Position numbers and translations under genes: made by a program. The notes under the pieces are model-generated. The model was not told the origin of the DNA. It did no database searches and saw only the letters and a list, made by a program, of their open reading frames with translations. From Clostridia bacterium (GTDB lineage Bacteria; Bacillota; Clostridia; Christensenellales; Pumilibacteraceae), in contig JAGAPD010000001.1 in NCBI GenBank assembly GCA_017623435.1, positions 1-64,000 on the forward strand: a stretch of DNA of 64,000 bases, given 5' to 3'. Shown here piece by piece: positions 1 through 11,570 of the stretch (the first letter of the stretch is position 1; each line of letters opens with the position of its first letter).

Positions 1-2449
1 CGACGGATACGCAAACGACGTTGCCCTCTCCGCGCATACGCATAATGCGTACACCCTTGGTGTTACGCGAAATCTTGGAAATCTCGGACGCTTTCATTCT
101 GATAATGACGCCGTTATCCACAATGATCATTACGTCGTCAAGGGGAGAAATGAGCTTAAGGTTTACGAGCTCGCCCGTAACTTCGCTGAACTTACCGGCA
201 ACCGTTCCCTTACCGGCACGCGACTGAAGTCTGTAGTCGTCAATGCTTGAACGCTTACCAAAGCCGTTACGCGATACGGTGAGAACTTCCTGCTCTACGC
301 CGTGGCGGATAATAGCCATATCCACTACTTTGTCCTCGCCCTCGATCCTAATTGAGCGTACGCCCATCGAGTTTCTGCCCGTAGGACGAACGGACGTAGT
401 CGCGAATCTGATACATTTACCGCTGGACGCAGCGAGAAGAACCTGGTCCTCGTCGGATACGAGCTGAGCGGAAATAAGTTCGTCGCCCTCGGAAAGCGTG
501 ATTGCAATCTTACCTACCTTACGGATGAGCTTGTACTCTTCCATATCGGTACGTTTTACAAGTCCGCCCTTGGTTGCGAGCATCATATAGCCACCGCCCT
601 GATAGTCTTCCTTAACGGGAATGATAGCGTTGACTTTTTCGTCGGGTTGAAGTTGGAGCAAATTAACGATTGCGCGTCCGCGAGCCGTTCTTTCAGCCTC
701 GGGTACTTCGTACGCTTTGATGCGGTACACTCTACCCATATTCGTAAAGAACAACAAATCGTCGTGCGTGCAGGTGACGAACATATTCTCGATAAAGTCG
801 TCGTCATCTTTGGGCCTATGCGCCGTAACGCCCGTGCCACCGCGGTGTTGCGCCTTGTATTCGCGTACGGGAAGACGTTTTACGTAGCCCGAATGCGTCA
901 TAGAAATTACTACGTCCTCGCGCTCGATAAGGTCGGCAATGTCGATTTCGTCGTAATCGATGCAAACCTGACTGCGACGGGGCGCGTCGTATTTATCTTT
1001 GATTTCACCGATTTCAGTTTTGATAATATCGGTAATTCTCTGGGGCGTAGCAAGAATGTCTTTAAGGTCGGCAATTCTCTCTTCGATATCTTTAAGTTCA
1101 GCCTTAATGGACTCAACTTCGAGCGAAGTAAGACGCTGAAGTCTCATCTCCAAGATAGCGCCTGCTTGCTTTTCGCTTAAAACGAACTCGGATTGAAGGT
1201 TTGCGCTCGCCTCGTATTTATCCTTGCTTTGCTTAATAATTTCAATTACTCGGTCAATGTTAGCCAGCGCGATTACGAGACCGGACAAAATATGCTCTCT
1301 CTCTTCCGCGCGTTTAAGGTCGTACTTCGTTCTTCTGACGATAACTTCCTTCTGATGCTCAAGATAATAATAAAGCATCTCTTTAAGGTTGAGAATCTTA
1401 GGCTCGCCGTTAACGAGGGCAAGGAAGATAATACCGTCCGATTTTTGAAGCTCGGTGTGCTTATAAAGCGTGTTAAGGACGACTTGGGGCTGAGCATCAC
1501 GGCGTACGTCGATAACGATTCTCATACCGTCTCTATCCGACTCCTCGCGGATATCCGTAATGCCCTCCACCTTCTTGTCCTTTACGAGGTCCGCCATCGT
1601 CTTAATAAGCTCAGACTTATTGACCTGATAGGGAAGCTCGGTTACGATAATGTGGTGCTTGCCATTTTCGCTCTCTTCAATCTCCGTTTTAGCGCGAACG
1701 ATAATTCCGCCACGGCCCGTGCGGTACGCCTGACGGATACGCGCTCTGCCCATAATAAGACCGCCCGTGGGAAAATCGGGAGCAGGAACGTATTCCATAA
1801 GCTCGTCAACGGTAATGTCGGGGTTATCAATAAGCGCGTCAACCGCGGAAATGACTTCGCCAAGGTTGTGGGGCGGAATGTTAGTTGCCATACCTACTGC
1901 AATACCGTCCGATCCGTTTACCAAAAGGTTGGGGAAACAGCTGGGAAGTACCGTGGGTTGCTCGAGCGTGTCGTCGAAGTTGGGATACCAGTCGACCGTT
2001 TCTTTGTCAAGGTCGCGTAGCATCTCGGACGCGATTTTGCTGAGTCTTGCCTCGGTATAACGCATTGCTGCGGGCGGATCGCCGTCCACCGAGCCGAAGT
2101 TACCGTGTCCGTCAACGAGCGGACAGCGGATAGAAAAGTCCTGAGCCAAGCGAACGAGCGCCATATAAACGGAGCTGTCACCGTGGGGGTGGTATTTACC
2201 CATACAGTCACCAACGATTCTGGCGCATTTACGGTAAGGCTTGTCGGAGAACAGGTTAAGCTCGCCCATAGAGTACAAAATTCGGCGTTGTACGGGCTTT
2301 AAGCCGTCGCGCACGTCGGGAATAGCACGGGATACGTTAACGGCCATTGCGTAGGCAATAAAGGACTTTTGCACCTCGCCGTTGACTTCCACGTCTACTA
2401 TTTTGGAATTTGCTATAGTTTCTTTAAGATTGTCGTTTTTATCTGCCAT
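1..2449 (-). CDS. gyrA: DNA gyrase subunit A (partial, 3' end outside window)
   Basis: This is the DNA-cleaving and rejoining half of gyrase, which introduces negative supercoils. The ATG at 2449 lies 13 bases after gyrB, and about 816 residues are present before the left edge. Visible features are the catalytic Tyr131 in [10 protein letters not shown], the quinolone-pocket segment GDSSVYM at residues 90-96, and a GyrA-box-like QHRGGTG in the C-terminal DNA-wrapping domain (canonical form QRRGGKG). Met96 stands where E. coli GyrA has Asp87, a position that is normally acidic. Adjacency to gyrB and the box motif favour gyrA over parC. Confidence 0.97.
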   Translation of the reverse strand, partial: MADKNDNLKETIANSKIVDVEVNGEVQKSFIAYAMAVNVSRAIPDVRDGLKPVQRRILYSMGELNLFSDKPYRKCARIVGDCMGKYHPHGDSSVYMALVRLAQDFSIRCPLVDGHGNFGSVDGDPPAAMRYTEARLSKIASEMLRDLDKETVDWYPNFDDTLEQPTVLPSCFPNLLVNGSDGIAVGMATNIPPHNLGEVISAVDALIDNPDITVDELMEYVPAPDFPTGGLIMGRARIRQAYRTGRGGIIVRAKTEIEESENGKHHIIVTELPYQVNKSELIKTMADLVKDKKVEGITDIREESDRDGMRIVIDVRRDAQPQVVLNTLYKHTELQKSDGIIFLALVNGEPKILNLKEMLYYYLEHQKEVIVRRTKYDLKRAEEREHILSGLVIALANIDRVIEIIKQSKDKYEASANLQSEFVLSEKQAGAILEMRLQRLTSLEVESIKAELKDIEERIADLKDILATPQRITDIIKTEIGEIKDKYDAPRRSQVCIDYDEIDIADLIEREDVVISMTHSGYVKRLPVREYKAQHRGGTGVTAHRPKDDDDFIENMFVTCTHDDLLFFTNMGRVYRIKAYEVPEAERTARGRAIVNLLQLQPDEKVNAIIPVKEDYQGGGYMMLATKGGLVKRTDMEEYKLIRKVGKIAITLSEGDELISAQLVSDEDQVLLAASSGKCIRFATTSVRPTGRNSMGVRSIRIEGEDKVVDMAIIRHGVEQEVLTVSRNGFGKRSSIDDYRLQSRAGKGTVAGKFSEVTGELVNLKLISPLDDVMIIVDNGVIIRMKASEISKISRNTKGVRIMRMRGEGNVVCVSV

Positions 2450-2462
2450 TTTTCATTCCCTC

Positions 2463-4683
<2,221 letters not shown>

Positions 4684-5238
4684 ATGATTGCACTTTTACT
4701 TGCGGACGGATTTGAGGAAATCGAGGCACTCACTCCCCTTGACGTATTGCGTCGCGGTGGCGTGGACGTTAAGACGGTAGCGGTCGTAGGCGACGACGCT
4801 AAAAACGGTTTTATCACGGGAGCACACGGAATTACGGTTAAATGCGATTTTACTTTATCCTGCGTTTCGCCCGAGGACTTTGATAGCGTAATTCTTCCCG
4901 GCGGTATGCCCGGCTCGCTTAACCTCGACGGCAGTCCTTTCGTGGACGAAATCTTGCGTTTCGTTCAAAACGAAGGGGGACGTATAGCGGCGATTTGCGC
5001 AGCGCCCCTCGTTTTAGGCAGAAGAAATCTGCTTGAAAACAAGCGCGCTTGTTGCTATCCCGGCTTTGAAAACGAGCTTGTTGGAGCGGACGTTTTATTC
5101 GACGGCGTGGTTACGGACGGCAATATTACCACCGCTCGCGGTATGGGAGTTGCACTTGATTTTGCGCTTGAATTGCTTTCTCTTTACAAAGGAAAAACTG
5201 TGGCTGACAAAGTCGCTTCGTCCATTATTAAGGAGTAA
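4684..5238 (+). CDS. DJ-1/PfpI family protein
   Basis: This is a 184-residue cytosolic protein of the DJ-1/YajL branch, a group linked to protection against oxidative and glycation damage and to chaperone-like roles. It opens with the family signature DGFEEIEALTPLDVLRRGG. The nucleophile elbow Cys lies in AAICAAP near residue 103, followed by the CYPGFE motif typical of DJ-1. The start is the ATG after GAGGTGAAAATT; an upstream in-frame ATG lacks a ribosome site. The next gene starts 4 bases after the stop, so they are probably co-transcribed. Residues QNEGG near 96-100 are encoded by a half-copy of the 30-bp palindrome family. Confidence 0.9.
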   Translation: MIALLLADGFEEIEALTPLDVLRRGGVDVKTVAVVGDDAKNGFITGAHGITVKCDFTLSCVSPEDFDSVILPGGMPGSLNLDGSPFVDEILRFVQNEGGRIAAICAAPLVLGRRNLLENKRACCYPGFENELVGADVLFDGVVTDGNITTARGMGVALDFALELLSLYKGKTVADKVASSIIKE

Positions 5239-5242
5239 AATT

Positions 5243-5845
5243 ATGCAAAACTCTTACAAAGAACTCCCCGAAAATTACGAATGCGCTTACCATATCAACG
5301 CAAAAGACACCAAAACAGGCATTATTTTAAACGTTTTTTCGCTAATAATTATGGTAATATCAATGGCAATTTGTTTTATCCCACTTATATTAAACCCAGA
5401 TACCGTTTGGGAAATAAACATCTACACGTATTTGCTGTCATTATCAGTTACTTTATTGTGCATTATATCTTATATGGTGCTTCACGAGCTCGTTCACGGA
5501 TTAGCCTATAAATGCTTAACAAAAGAAAAACTGACGTTCGGAATTTCTTGGAGTTGTGCCTTTTGCGGAGTACCAAACGTTTACGTCAACCGCAAAACAG
5601 CACTAATTTCACTAACAGCACCACTTATTACTTTTAGCATAATATTTATCGCTCTTACAATTTTAATGTATTTCACTAATACGATTTTCTATTTATGCGC
5701 ATCTGCCCTGTTATCTCTCCACCTTGGCGGTTGCGTGGGTGATATTTATATGACTGCGCTTTTCTTATTTAAGTTCAAGCAAAAAGACCTGCTTATGCGC
5801 GACACGGGCCCCGAACAATTCGTTTATATCAAAAAACAGAACTAA
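5243..5845 (+). CDS. Membrane metalloprotease, DUF3267-like
   Basis: This 200-residue integral membrane protein has about four hydrophobic segments. A zincin HExxH motif (HELVHG) lies near residue 83 at the start of a membrane segment, as in the putative zincin peptidase family DUF3267. That suggests intramembrane or membrane-proximal zinc-dependent proteolysis; the substrate is unknown. Its AGGAG ribosome site overlaps the stop of the DJ-1 gene, so the two are one operon. A perfect hairpin terminator follows at 5876. The family call comes from the motif and topology only. Confidence 0.75.
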   Translation: MQNSYKELPENYECAYHINAKDTKTGIILNVFSLIIMVISMAICFIPLILNPDTVWEINIYTYLLSLSVTLLCIISYMVLHELVHGLAYKCLTKEKLTFGISWSCAFCGVPNVYVNRKTALISLTAPLITFSIIFIALTILMYFTNTIFYLCASALLSLHLGGCVGDIYMTALFLFKFKQKDLLMRDTGPEQFVYIKKQN

Positions 5846-5875
5846 AAACGACGGTTAATAAACGCCAAAATATGC

Positions 5876-5905
5876 AAAACGGCAGGGTACGCACCCTGCC
5901 GTTTT
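5876..5905. terminator. 30-bp palindromic terminator (copy 1)
   Basis: Perfect stem from AAAACGGCAGGGT closing an ACGC loop, ending CGTTTT plus one more T. It lies between convergent genes ending at 5845 and 5918 and can serve both. Member of the window-wide 30-bp family. Confidence 0.9.
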
Positions 5906-5917
5906 TGTTATTATAGT

Positions 5918-6640
5918 TTAATCACTTGACGGATACACGCCAAGCAATAAATCAAAATCCACTATCCACGCACCAATATCCTTAACTGGATACGCGCGCA
6001 AAATTCCGTCGTATTCGTCTTTTACGAACTCGTATCTACTTATTTTTAGCACTGTCTTTTTCTTGACTTTAAACAGCCTTGCCCTGTATTCCTGACCGCC
6101 TATTCTTTTAATGCAATTATTCGCAAACTCGCCTTCATATTCCGCCTTAATAAGAATAGACGCGCAATTTTCCTCACTCTCAACTTCATTGATTTTTTGG
6201 GGAAATAAGGAGTTTTTCGCAAGAACTGCTTGAATATTTCCATACACCCACCCCTCTTCGTCTTCCATCTCGTCAAACAAATATTCGTAACTTGCATAAG
6301 CGTAAGTCATTGCACTCAAAAGAAGTCTGATTTTATTAAAAGCCTCTCTATTGCTATTCAGCTCTTGCACCTCTTCAAAAAATTCTTTATCTTCTTTTGC
6401 ATTCAGCTTACCGATAAAATCCATTGCCTCGTCGTAAGAAATCGCTACCACTTTACTGCTTTTATTTCGCCAATCCTCCGTGAACGAACTGCAAAAATCG
6501 TCGTAAAGCGTATCCGTCACCCACTTGTGACTTTTTTTGTGATAATAATAAAAGCTCCCGTCGATTTTTATCAGCGTAGCCCACTCGTAATCCTGATTTT
6601 TCGCAAATTCTTCACTACAATAATACAAATAATATTCCAT
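5918..6640 (-). CDS. Hypothetical protein
   Basis: I do not recognise this 240-residue soluble protein. It is acidic and rich in Tyr, Glu and Asp, with no signal peptide, membrane segment or clear motif. The N-terminus alternates aromatic residues (MEYYLYYCSEEF), suggesting a beta-sheet start, and the centre (residues 75-150) looks helical. The start ATG at 6640 is preceded by AAAGGAGG. It stands alone between a shared terminator and aroK. The strong ribosome site and an intact 240-codon frame support a real gene. Confidence 0.75.
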   Translation of the reverse strand: MEYYLYYCSEEFAKNQDYEWATLIKIDGSFYYYHKKSHKWVTDTLYDDFCSSFTEDWRNKSSKVVAISYDEAMDFIGKLNAKEDKEFFEEVQELNSNREAFNKIRLLLSAMTYAYASYEYLFDEMEDEEGWVYGNIQAVLAKNSLFPQKINEVESEENCASILIKAEYEGEFANNCIKRIGGQEYRARLFKVKKKTVLKISRYEFVKDEYDGILRAYPVKDIGAWIVDFDLLLGVYPSSD

Positions 6641-6706
6641 AACCGCCTCCTTTCGATTATATTATATCATTACTTATGGGGCATTTTTGGGACACAAAAG
6701 TAAAAA

Positions 6707-6735
6707 AATTAGTCCGATTAAAAACCGAACTAATT
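6707..6735 (-). terminator. Terminator after aroK
   Basis: Inverted repeat AATTAGT...ACTAATT with a short central mismatch, followed on the minus strand by a T run. It lies just downstream of the aroK stop. Confidence 0.75.
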
Positions 6736-6741
6736 CTTTTT

Positions 6742-7227
6742 TTATATTCTATCTAAAATTTCCTGAACGGTGTCGGAAAGCGTGCCCTTCTCGTCGATAA
6801 CGATATCGGCGTATTTTTCGTACAGGGGCGCACGCTCGGCGCAAAGCTCAGTCACCGTTTTTGCGCCCAGAGTGACAACGCCACGCGCGCTAAAGCTTTC
6901 CATTCTCTTTTCAAGCTCACTCTCGGGAGCGCGCAAGTAAACGACGGTAGCTAACTCCTTGATTCTTTTCATAGCGTCCTCGCCGTAAACCGCGCTACCG
7001 CCCGTAGCGATAACGGTATTTTCACACGAAAGCGCGGATATCGTTTTATTTTCCAGCTCTATAAATTTTTGTACGCCTAATTCAGCAATAAGCTGTGGAA
7101 GAGTTTTACCGCTCTCTTGCAAAAGCAAATCGGTGTCAATAAACTTTTTACCGATAATTTTTGCAAGCACCACTCCCACCGTGCTTTTGCCTGCCGACGG
7201 CATACCTATCAATGCAATATTGTTCAT
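6742..7227 (-). CDS. aroK: Shikimate kinase
   Basis: This 161-residue P-loop kinase phosphorylates the 3-hydroxyl of shikimate in the chorismate pathway for aromatic amino acids. The Walker A motif GMPSAGKST is at residues 8-16. The shikimate-binding DTD is near residue 32, and the GG motif (ATGGSAVY) is near residue 75. Length fits the family (160-175). It lies 14 bases after an unrelated membrane-protein gene and no other aromatic-pathway gene is nearby. A terminator follows, so it is probably the last gene of a two-gene transcript. Confidence 0.93.
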   Translation of the reverse strand: MNNIALIGMPSAGKSTVGVVLAKIIGKKFIDTDLLLQESGKTLPQLIAELGVQKFIELENKTISALSCENTVIATGGSAVYGEDAMKRIKELATVVYLRAPESELEKRMESFSARGVVTLGAKTVTELCAERAPLYEKYADIVIDEKGTLSDTVQEILDRI

Positions 7228-7241
7228 AATAACTCCACTAT

Positions 7242-7892
7242 TTAATTTTTGTGCTTTCGTTCTTTTTCTTGCTCTTTTTCTTGCTTTCTTTTTTCGCGAC
7301 GCTCCTGATACTCGCTCAAAATCTTATCAAGCTTTTTTCGCTTATGCGTGGGCTCGCGTTCTTCTACTTCTTTGCCTGCAAGCTTTTTGAAAAAGTCGCC
7401 CACCTTTTTAACGGGCTCGATAGCCTCCTGCTTGTCCGCCTCGATAGCGTCGAGGACGAGCTGGTATCTGCTCTGCACGAAAAACGCGATTACCTCAACG
7501 ATAACGGACAGCACCCACATTATAATGGTAAGCGTGGTGATGATTATCGAAAAAGCGGACATAGTCGTTGCAGCCACGTACGCGTTGTAAAGCGTAACAC
7601 CCAGCGTAAAGGTGTTTACCAAAATTTTAGTCCATTTATATACGCGCTTGCTCGCTCGCAAAACCTGCTTATGGTCGCGATCGTTTTTGCCATAGAAAAG
7701 TAGGTAAATTATCAAATATCCCAGCGACAGCCCAAGCAAAATCGCGTTTACCCAGTACCAGCCTGCGTCAATTATTAGGTTATAAATCATATACGAAATA
7801 TACATAACCTGCATCAGCACGTTGGCGATATTACCCAGCTTTTTAAAATCTCTTACGCTCTTATCAAAGACCGCTCTCGTGTAATCAAACAT
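7242..7892 (-). CDS. Hypothetical membrane protein with charged C-terminal tail
   Basis: This 216-residue protein is not one I recognise. Hydrophobic segments near residues 22-42, 47-67, 90-110 and 113-137 suggest four membrane passes. From about residue 145 the protein is a highly charged Lys/Glu/Arg tail, ending in repeats of KRKQEKEQEKER that should form a helix or coiled coil in the cytoplasm. The ATG has an ideal AAAGGAG site. It lies 14 bases upstream of aroK. No catalytic motif is visible. Confidence 0.8.
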   Translation of the reverse strand: MFDYTRAVFDKSVRDFKKLGNIANVLMQVMYISYMIYNLIIDAGWYWVNAILLGLSLGYLIIYLLFYGKNDRDHKQVLRASKRVYKWTKILVNTFTLGVTLYNAYVAATTMSAFSIIITTLTIIMWVLSVIVEVIAFFVQSRYQLVLDAIEADKQEAIEPVKKVGDFFKKLAGKEVEEREPTHKRKKLDKILSEYQERREKRKQEKEQEKERKHKN

Positions 7893-8020
7893 AATTCTCT
7901 CTCCTTTGACTTAATTATAAAACTTTCCGCGATAAAATGTCAAATAGTAGACGATTAAGAGTTTATTAAAATCAGGTTAGAGCGACTATCCGTTTTTGCT
8001 CGTTTTAACTATAAAAACAC

Positions 8021-8050
8021 AAAACGCCAAGGTACGTACCTCGGCGTTTT
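8021..8050 (-). terminator. 30-bp palindromic terminator (copy 2)
   Basis: AAAACGCC...GGCGTTTT with core GGTACGTACC and one stem mismatch. It lies 7 bases after the stop of the radical SAM gene on the minus strand. Confidence 0.85.
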
Positions 8051-8056
8051 TACTGT

Positions 8057-8650
8057 TTACGCAATGTATTCTCTTACTTTAAGCTTTGCGCCCGTCCCAC
8101 TTGCAAGCACTCGGCACGCCTCGATATCAACGCCCTCGACCGCCACTACGCTAACGACCGTTTCAATGCCTTCCGCTACGCACTCCTTCGTGAAGTTAAG
8201 CATCTCGTCAAACGCATCTAATCCAAATACGGAATGACACACCGCGTCGTAACCCTCTTTCGTGTGGCTATTAAGCGAAATGGACATAACGTCTATCGCC
8301 GTTTTAAGCTCGGGCACGATATCTCTGCCGTTTATTAAGTTACCTAAGCCGTTGGTATTAAGCCTCGTTTTTTTGCCCTTACTATGCGCGTAAGCAGCCA
8401 CTTCTACCATAATTTCGGTTTTATAAGTAGGCTCACCGTAGCCGCAAAATACGATTTCGTCGTAGTCCGCAAAAGAATCGATAAGCGAAATTACCTCGCT
8501 CGCCTCCGGTTCACGCGAAAGCCAAAGGTTTCCGCTGTCGCCTATTCCGTCGCCGTTGTTGCGAATACAAAAATCGCAGTTGTTACAGCACTTATTAGTT
8601 AAATTGATATAAAGATTGTCGCCGTAGCGATACACGAAATTGTCGTTCAT
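8057..8650 (-). CDS. TatD-associated radical SAM protein
   Basis: This 197-residue iron-sulfur enzyme carries the radical SAM motif Cx3Cx2C at Cys21, Cys25 and Cys28, which ligates a 4Fe-4S cluster and cleaves S-adenosylmethionine. The SAM-binding GEPT motif is near residue 72. It matches the short radical SAM family always found beside tatD in Clostridia (TIGR04038 in my memory); its substrate is unknown. It sits 2 bases downstream of tatD, supporting that assignment. It lacks the extra C-terminal cysteine clusters of SPASM enzymes. Confidence 0.9.
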   Translation of the reverse strand: MNDNFVYRYGDNLYINLTNKCCNNCDFCIRNNGDGIGDSGNLWLSREPEASEVISLIDSFADYDEIVFCGYGEPTYKTEIMVEVAAYAHSKGKKTRLNTNGLGNLINGRDIVPELKTAIDVMSISLNSHTKEGYDAVCHSVFGLDAFDEMLNFTKECVAEGIETVVSVVAVEGVDIEACRVLASGTGAKLKVREYIA

Positions 8651-8652
8651 TA

Positions 8653-9429
8653 TTAATCTCTTTTAAGTTTTTTGAAGAATTTATAAGCGTTTTCAGTGGT
8701 AATTCTTTCCACTTCTTCGCTGTCCATGGTCAAAATCTCGGCTATACGTTGTGCCTGATATTTGACGTAGCGCGGAAAATTGAGTTGTCCGCGAAAGGGC
8801 GTGGGGGTAAGATAGGGACAGTCCGTCTCAATCATAATTCTATCCAGCGGAATAGCTTTAATAATATCAGGGAACTTCTTTGCGTTCTTAAAAGTTATCG
8901 AGCCGGTAAAGGAAATATGAAAGCCCATATCGATATATTTAAGCGCCGTTTCAAGCGAGCCGGAATAACAATGCACTACTGCGCCCTGTTTAAGCTTGCC
9001 CTGATTGCGCTTTAACGCGCTTTCCATATCCTCGTACGCGTCACGCACGTGGAAAATAACGGGTAAATTAGCCTCCGCTACCATCTCAAGCTGACGGTCA
9101 AGCCAGTAATTTTGCTTTTGTCTATCCGTGCTATCGTAGTGATAGTCAAGCCCGATTTCGCCGATAGCGACGCACTTATCGGAGCGAGAAAGCGCCAAAA
9201 GCCTTTCACACGGATCAAAAGTCAAACTTTGACTGTTATCAGGGTGTACGCCTACCGCGCAATAAATATCCTCGTTTTGCTCTGCAATTTTAAGCCCCTG
9301 CTCCGAGCTTTCAAGATCGTAGCCTATGGTTATAATCTTTTCAAGCCCGTCCGCGCACATAGACGAAATAATCTCGCCTGCGCCGTTATACTGCTCGTCC
9401 GTCAGATGAGCGTGGGTATCGATTAGCAT
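8653..9429 (-). CDS. tatD: TatD family metal-dependent hydrolase
   Basis: This 258-residue TIM-barrel metal hydrolase belongs to the TatD/YcfH nuclease family, implicated in 3'-5' DNA processing. It has the N-terminal metal ligands THAHL, the GEIGLDYHY strand near residue 92, HVRDA, HCYSG and ETDCPYLTP near 202. Length is normal. Its ATG overlaps the end of metG by 7 bases, so translation is probably coupled. It is followed at once by the radical SAM gene. metG-tatD is a common Bacillota arrangement. Confidence 0.95.
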   Translation of the reverse strand: MLIDTHAHLTDEQYNGAGEIISSMCADGLEKIITIGYDLESSEQGLKIAEQNEDIYCAVGVHPDNSQSLTFDPCERLLALSRSDKCVAIGEIGLDYHYDSTDRQKQNYWLDRQLEMVAEANLPVIFHVRDAYEDMESALKRNQGKLKQGAVVHCYSGSLETALKYIDMGFHISFTGSITFKNAKKFPDIIKAIPLDRIMIETDCPYLTPTPFRGQLNFPRYVKYQAQRIAEILTMDSEEVERITTENAYKFFKKLKRD

Positions 9430-11366
9430 ACTTCAGTACCGCTCTCCATAAGCTTTTCGGGCGTTACGAGGCAAAGTCCGTCGTCGTTAGCCGCACAAAG
9501 GAGCATACCACAGCTTTCAATACCGCGAATCTTTCTGGGCGCAAGGTTAGAAACGACTACTACGCGCTTACCTACCATTTCCTCGGGCGTGTAGTACTGT
9601 GCGATACCGCTCAAAATGGTACGCACTTCGTCGCCGATTTTAACTGTGGATTTAAGGAGCTTATCAGCCTTTTCTACCTTTTCGCAAGCGAGAATTTCGC
9701 CTACTACGAGCTTGGTGCGGAAAAATTCGTCCGCGGTGATATATTCGGGTTCTTTCTTCTCTTCCACTTTTACTTCTTCCTTTTTCTCTTCTTTCTTAAC
9801 TTCTTCTTGAGCAAGCTTTTCCATTTCCTTAAGCTCCTTTTCTACGTCAATTCTGGGGAATAAAATTCCTATTTCCTTAGTGGTGTACGCGTCAACCGCG
9901 CCGTAAACGAGGTTGCCTTCAAAAAGCGTGGGCACTTCTACGCCAAGACCTTCGAAAATCTTAACGGGCGTTTGCGTAATGAAGGGCATAAGCGCGGTCG
10001 CACAAACTCTGATGCACTCCAAAAGGTTATACATAACCATTTCAAGTCTGCCCTTTTGACTTTCGTCCTTTGCAAGCACCCAAGGACGGGTGTTGTCGAT
10101 ATACTTGTTTGCCTTGTCAATAACGGCAAAAATTTCTTCGAGCGCGTGCGAAGGGTTGATTTTCTCAATCGCGTCGTCCATTTTCTTGTCAAGCGCGTTG
10201 ATAACCGCGATAAACTCGTCGTCAAACTCACCCTTAACGCCGTTAGCGGTTACCTTGCCCTCAAAGTACTGGCGCGCCATAGCGAGCGTACGACGGGTAA
10301 GGTTGCCAAGGTCGTTACAAAGGTCCATATTGATTCTGCCGATAAACGCCTCGTTAGTATATACGCCGTCCGAGCCGAAGGGAATTTCGCGAAGAAGGTA
10401 ATATCTGATCGCGTCCACTCCGTAGCGCTGAGCAAGGACAAAAGGATCAACCACGTTACCCTTGGATTTACTCATTTTATCTCCGCCCAAAAGCAACCAG
10501 CCGTGGCCGTAAACCTTCTTGGGGATAGGAAGACCAAGCGCCATCAAAATCGCAGGCCAGATAATAGTGTGGAAGCGCACGATTTCCTTGCCCACCATAT
10601 GAAGGTCAGCAGGCCAGTATTTGTTATAAAGCGAGTCGTCCTCTCCGTTATAGCCAAGCGCCGTGATATAGTTGGAAAGCGCGTCAATCCATACGTAAAC
10701 GATATGACCTTCGTCAAACTCAACGGGAATACCCCACTTGAACGCCGTACGCGAAACGGCAAGGTCGTTAAGACCGTCTTTGAGGAAGTTGTTCACCATT
10801 TCGTTTACACGCGACTGGGGTTGAAGGAAATCAGTCGTGGTCAAAAGCTCGCGGATACGGTCTTGGTACTTGCTTAATCTAAAGAAGTAGCTTTCCTCCT
10901 CCGCGTCGATAACCTCGCGGCCGCAGTCGGGACATTTGCCGTCGACGAGCTGGCTTTCCGTCCAGAAAGATTCGCAAGGCGTACAGTATTTACCCTTGTA
11001 CTTGGATTTATAGATGTCGCCCTGATCGTAAAGCTGTTTGAAAATCTTTTGAACGGCTTTTACGTGATAGTCGTCGGTCGTACGGATAAACTTGTCGTAC
11101 GAAATGTCAAGTAGCGACCAAAGTTCTTTGATGTTGCCAACGAGCTCGTCAACGAACTGCTTGGGCGTAACGCCTGCCTCTTCCGCTCTCTTTTCGATTT
11201 TTTGACCGTGCTCGTCCGTTCCGGTCAGATAGAAAACGTCAAAATCACGCATTCGTTTATATCGAGCGATAGCGTCGCAACATACCGTAGTGTAACTGTG
11301 TCCAAGATGCCATTTTCCGCTTGGATAATAAATGGGAGTCGTGATGTAATACTTTTTCTTTTCCAT
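9423..11366 (-). CDS. metG: Methionyl-tRNA synthetase with C-terminal tRNA-binding domain
   Basis: This 647-residue class I synthetase charges tRNA-Met. The HLGH signature is near residue 21 and KMSKS is near residue 299. A zinc knuckle CTPC...CPDC lies around 128-147. The catalytic part is joined by a Lys/Glu-rich linker (about residues 500-535) to a Trbp111-like OB-fold domain that binds tRNA and dimerises. The start ATG has an AGAGG site. I saw no T-box leader in the 200 bases upstream. It heads the metG-tatD-radical SAM operon. Confidence 0.97.
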   Translation of the reverse strand: MEKKKYYITTPIYYPSGKWHLGHSYTTVCCDAIARYKRMRDFDVFYLTGTDEHGQKIEKRAEEAGVTPKQFVDELVGNIKELWSLLDISYDKFIRTTDDYHVKAVQKIFKQLYDQGDIYKSKYKGKYCTPCESFWTESQLVDGKCPDCGREVIDAEEESYFFRLSKYQDRIRELLTTTDFLQPQSRVNEMVNNFLKDGLNDLAVSRTAFKWGIPVEFDEGHIVYVWIDALSNYITALGYNGEDDSLYNKYWPADLHMVGKEIVRFHTIIWPAILMALGLPIPKKVYGHGWLLLGGDKMSKSKGNVVDPFVLAQRYGVDAIRYYLLREIPFGSDGVYTNEAFIGRINMDLCNDLGNLTRRTLAMARQYFEGKVTANGVKGEFDDEFIAVINALDKKMDDAIEKINPSHALEEIFAVIDKANKYIDNTRPWVLAKDESQKGRLEMVMYNLLECIRVCATALMPFITQTPVKIFEGLGVEVPTLFEGNLVYGAVDAYTTKEIGILFPRIDVEKELKEMEKLAQEEVKKEEKKEEVKVEEKKEPEYITADEFFRTKLVVGEILACEKVEKADKLLKSTVKIGDEVRTILSGIAQYYTPEEMVGKRVVVVSNLAPRKIRGIESCGMLLCAANDDGLCLVTPEKLMESGTEVC

Positions 11367-11521
11367 ACCGTACCTCTTTTACGAATTTTGTATAGTTTAT
11401 AACGCAAGAAGTTGAAAACTTGCTTGCAAAGATTTATAACTTCTCACAAATTATAATATTGCATATTATAACTTATCCAACGAAAAAAAGCAATCGAAAC
11501 ACCGCGTATAGCTCAAATATT

Positions 11522-11549
11522 TTGCTTTTGTCGTGAATATACATATAAA
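11522..11549 (+). promoter_or_regulatory. Possible promoter of spmAB
   Basis: TTGCTT at 11522-11527 and TATAAA at 11544-11549 are 16 bases apart. The overlapping CATATAAA could also be read as a sigma-E -10, but I found no matching -35 at the right distance. Confidence 0.35.
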
Positions 11550-11570
11550 AAAGGCTGTCTTGGAGGCAAA

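Noticed and set aside
11367..11570. T-box riboswitch before metG
   Set aside because: No T-box sequence (AGGGTGG core) or antiterminator was found; the leader is A+T-rich and short.
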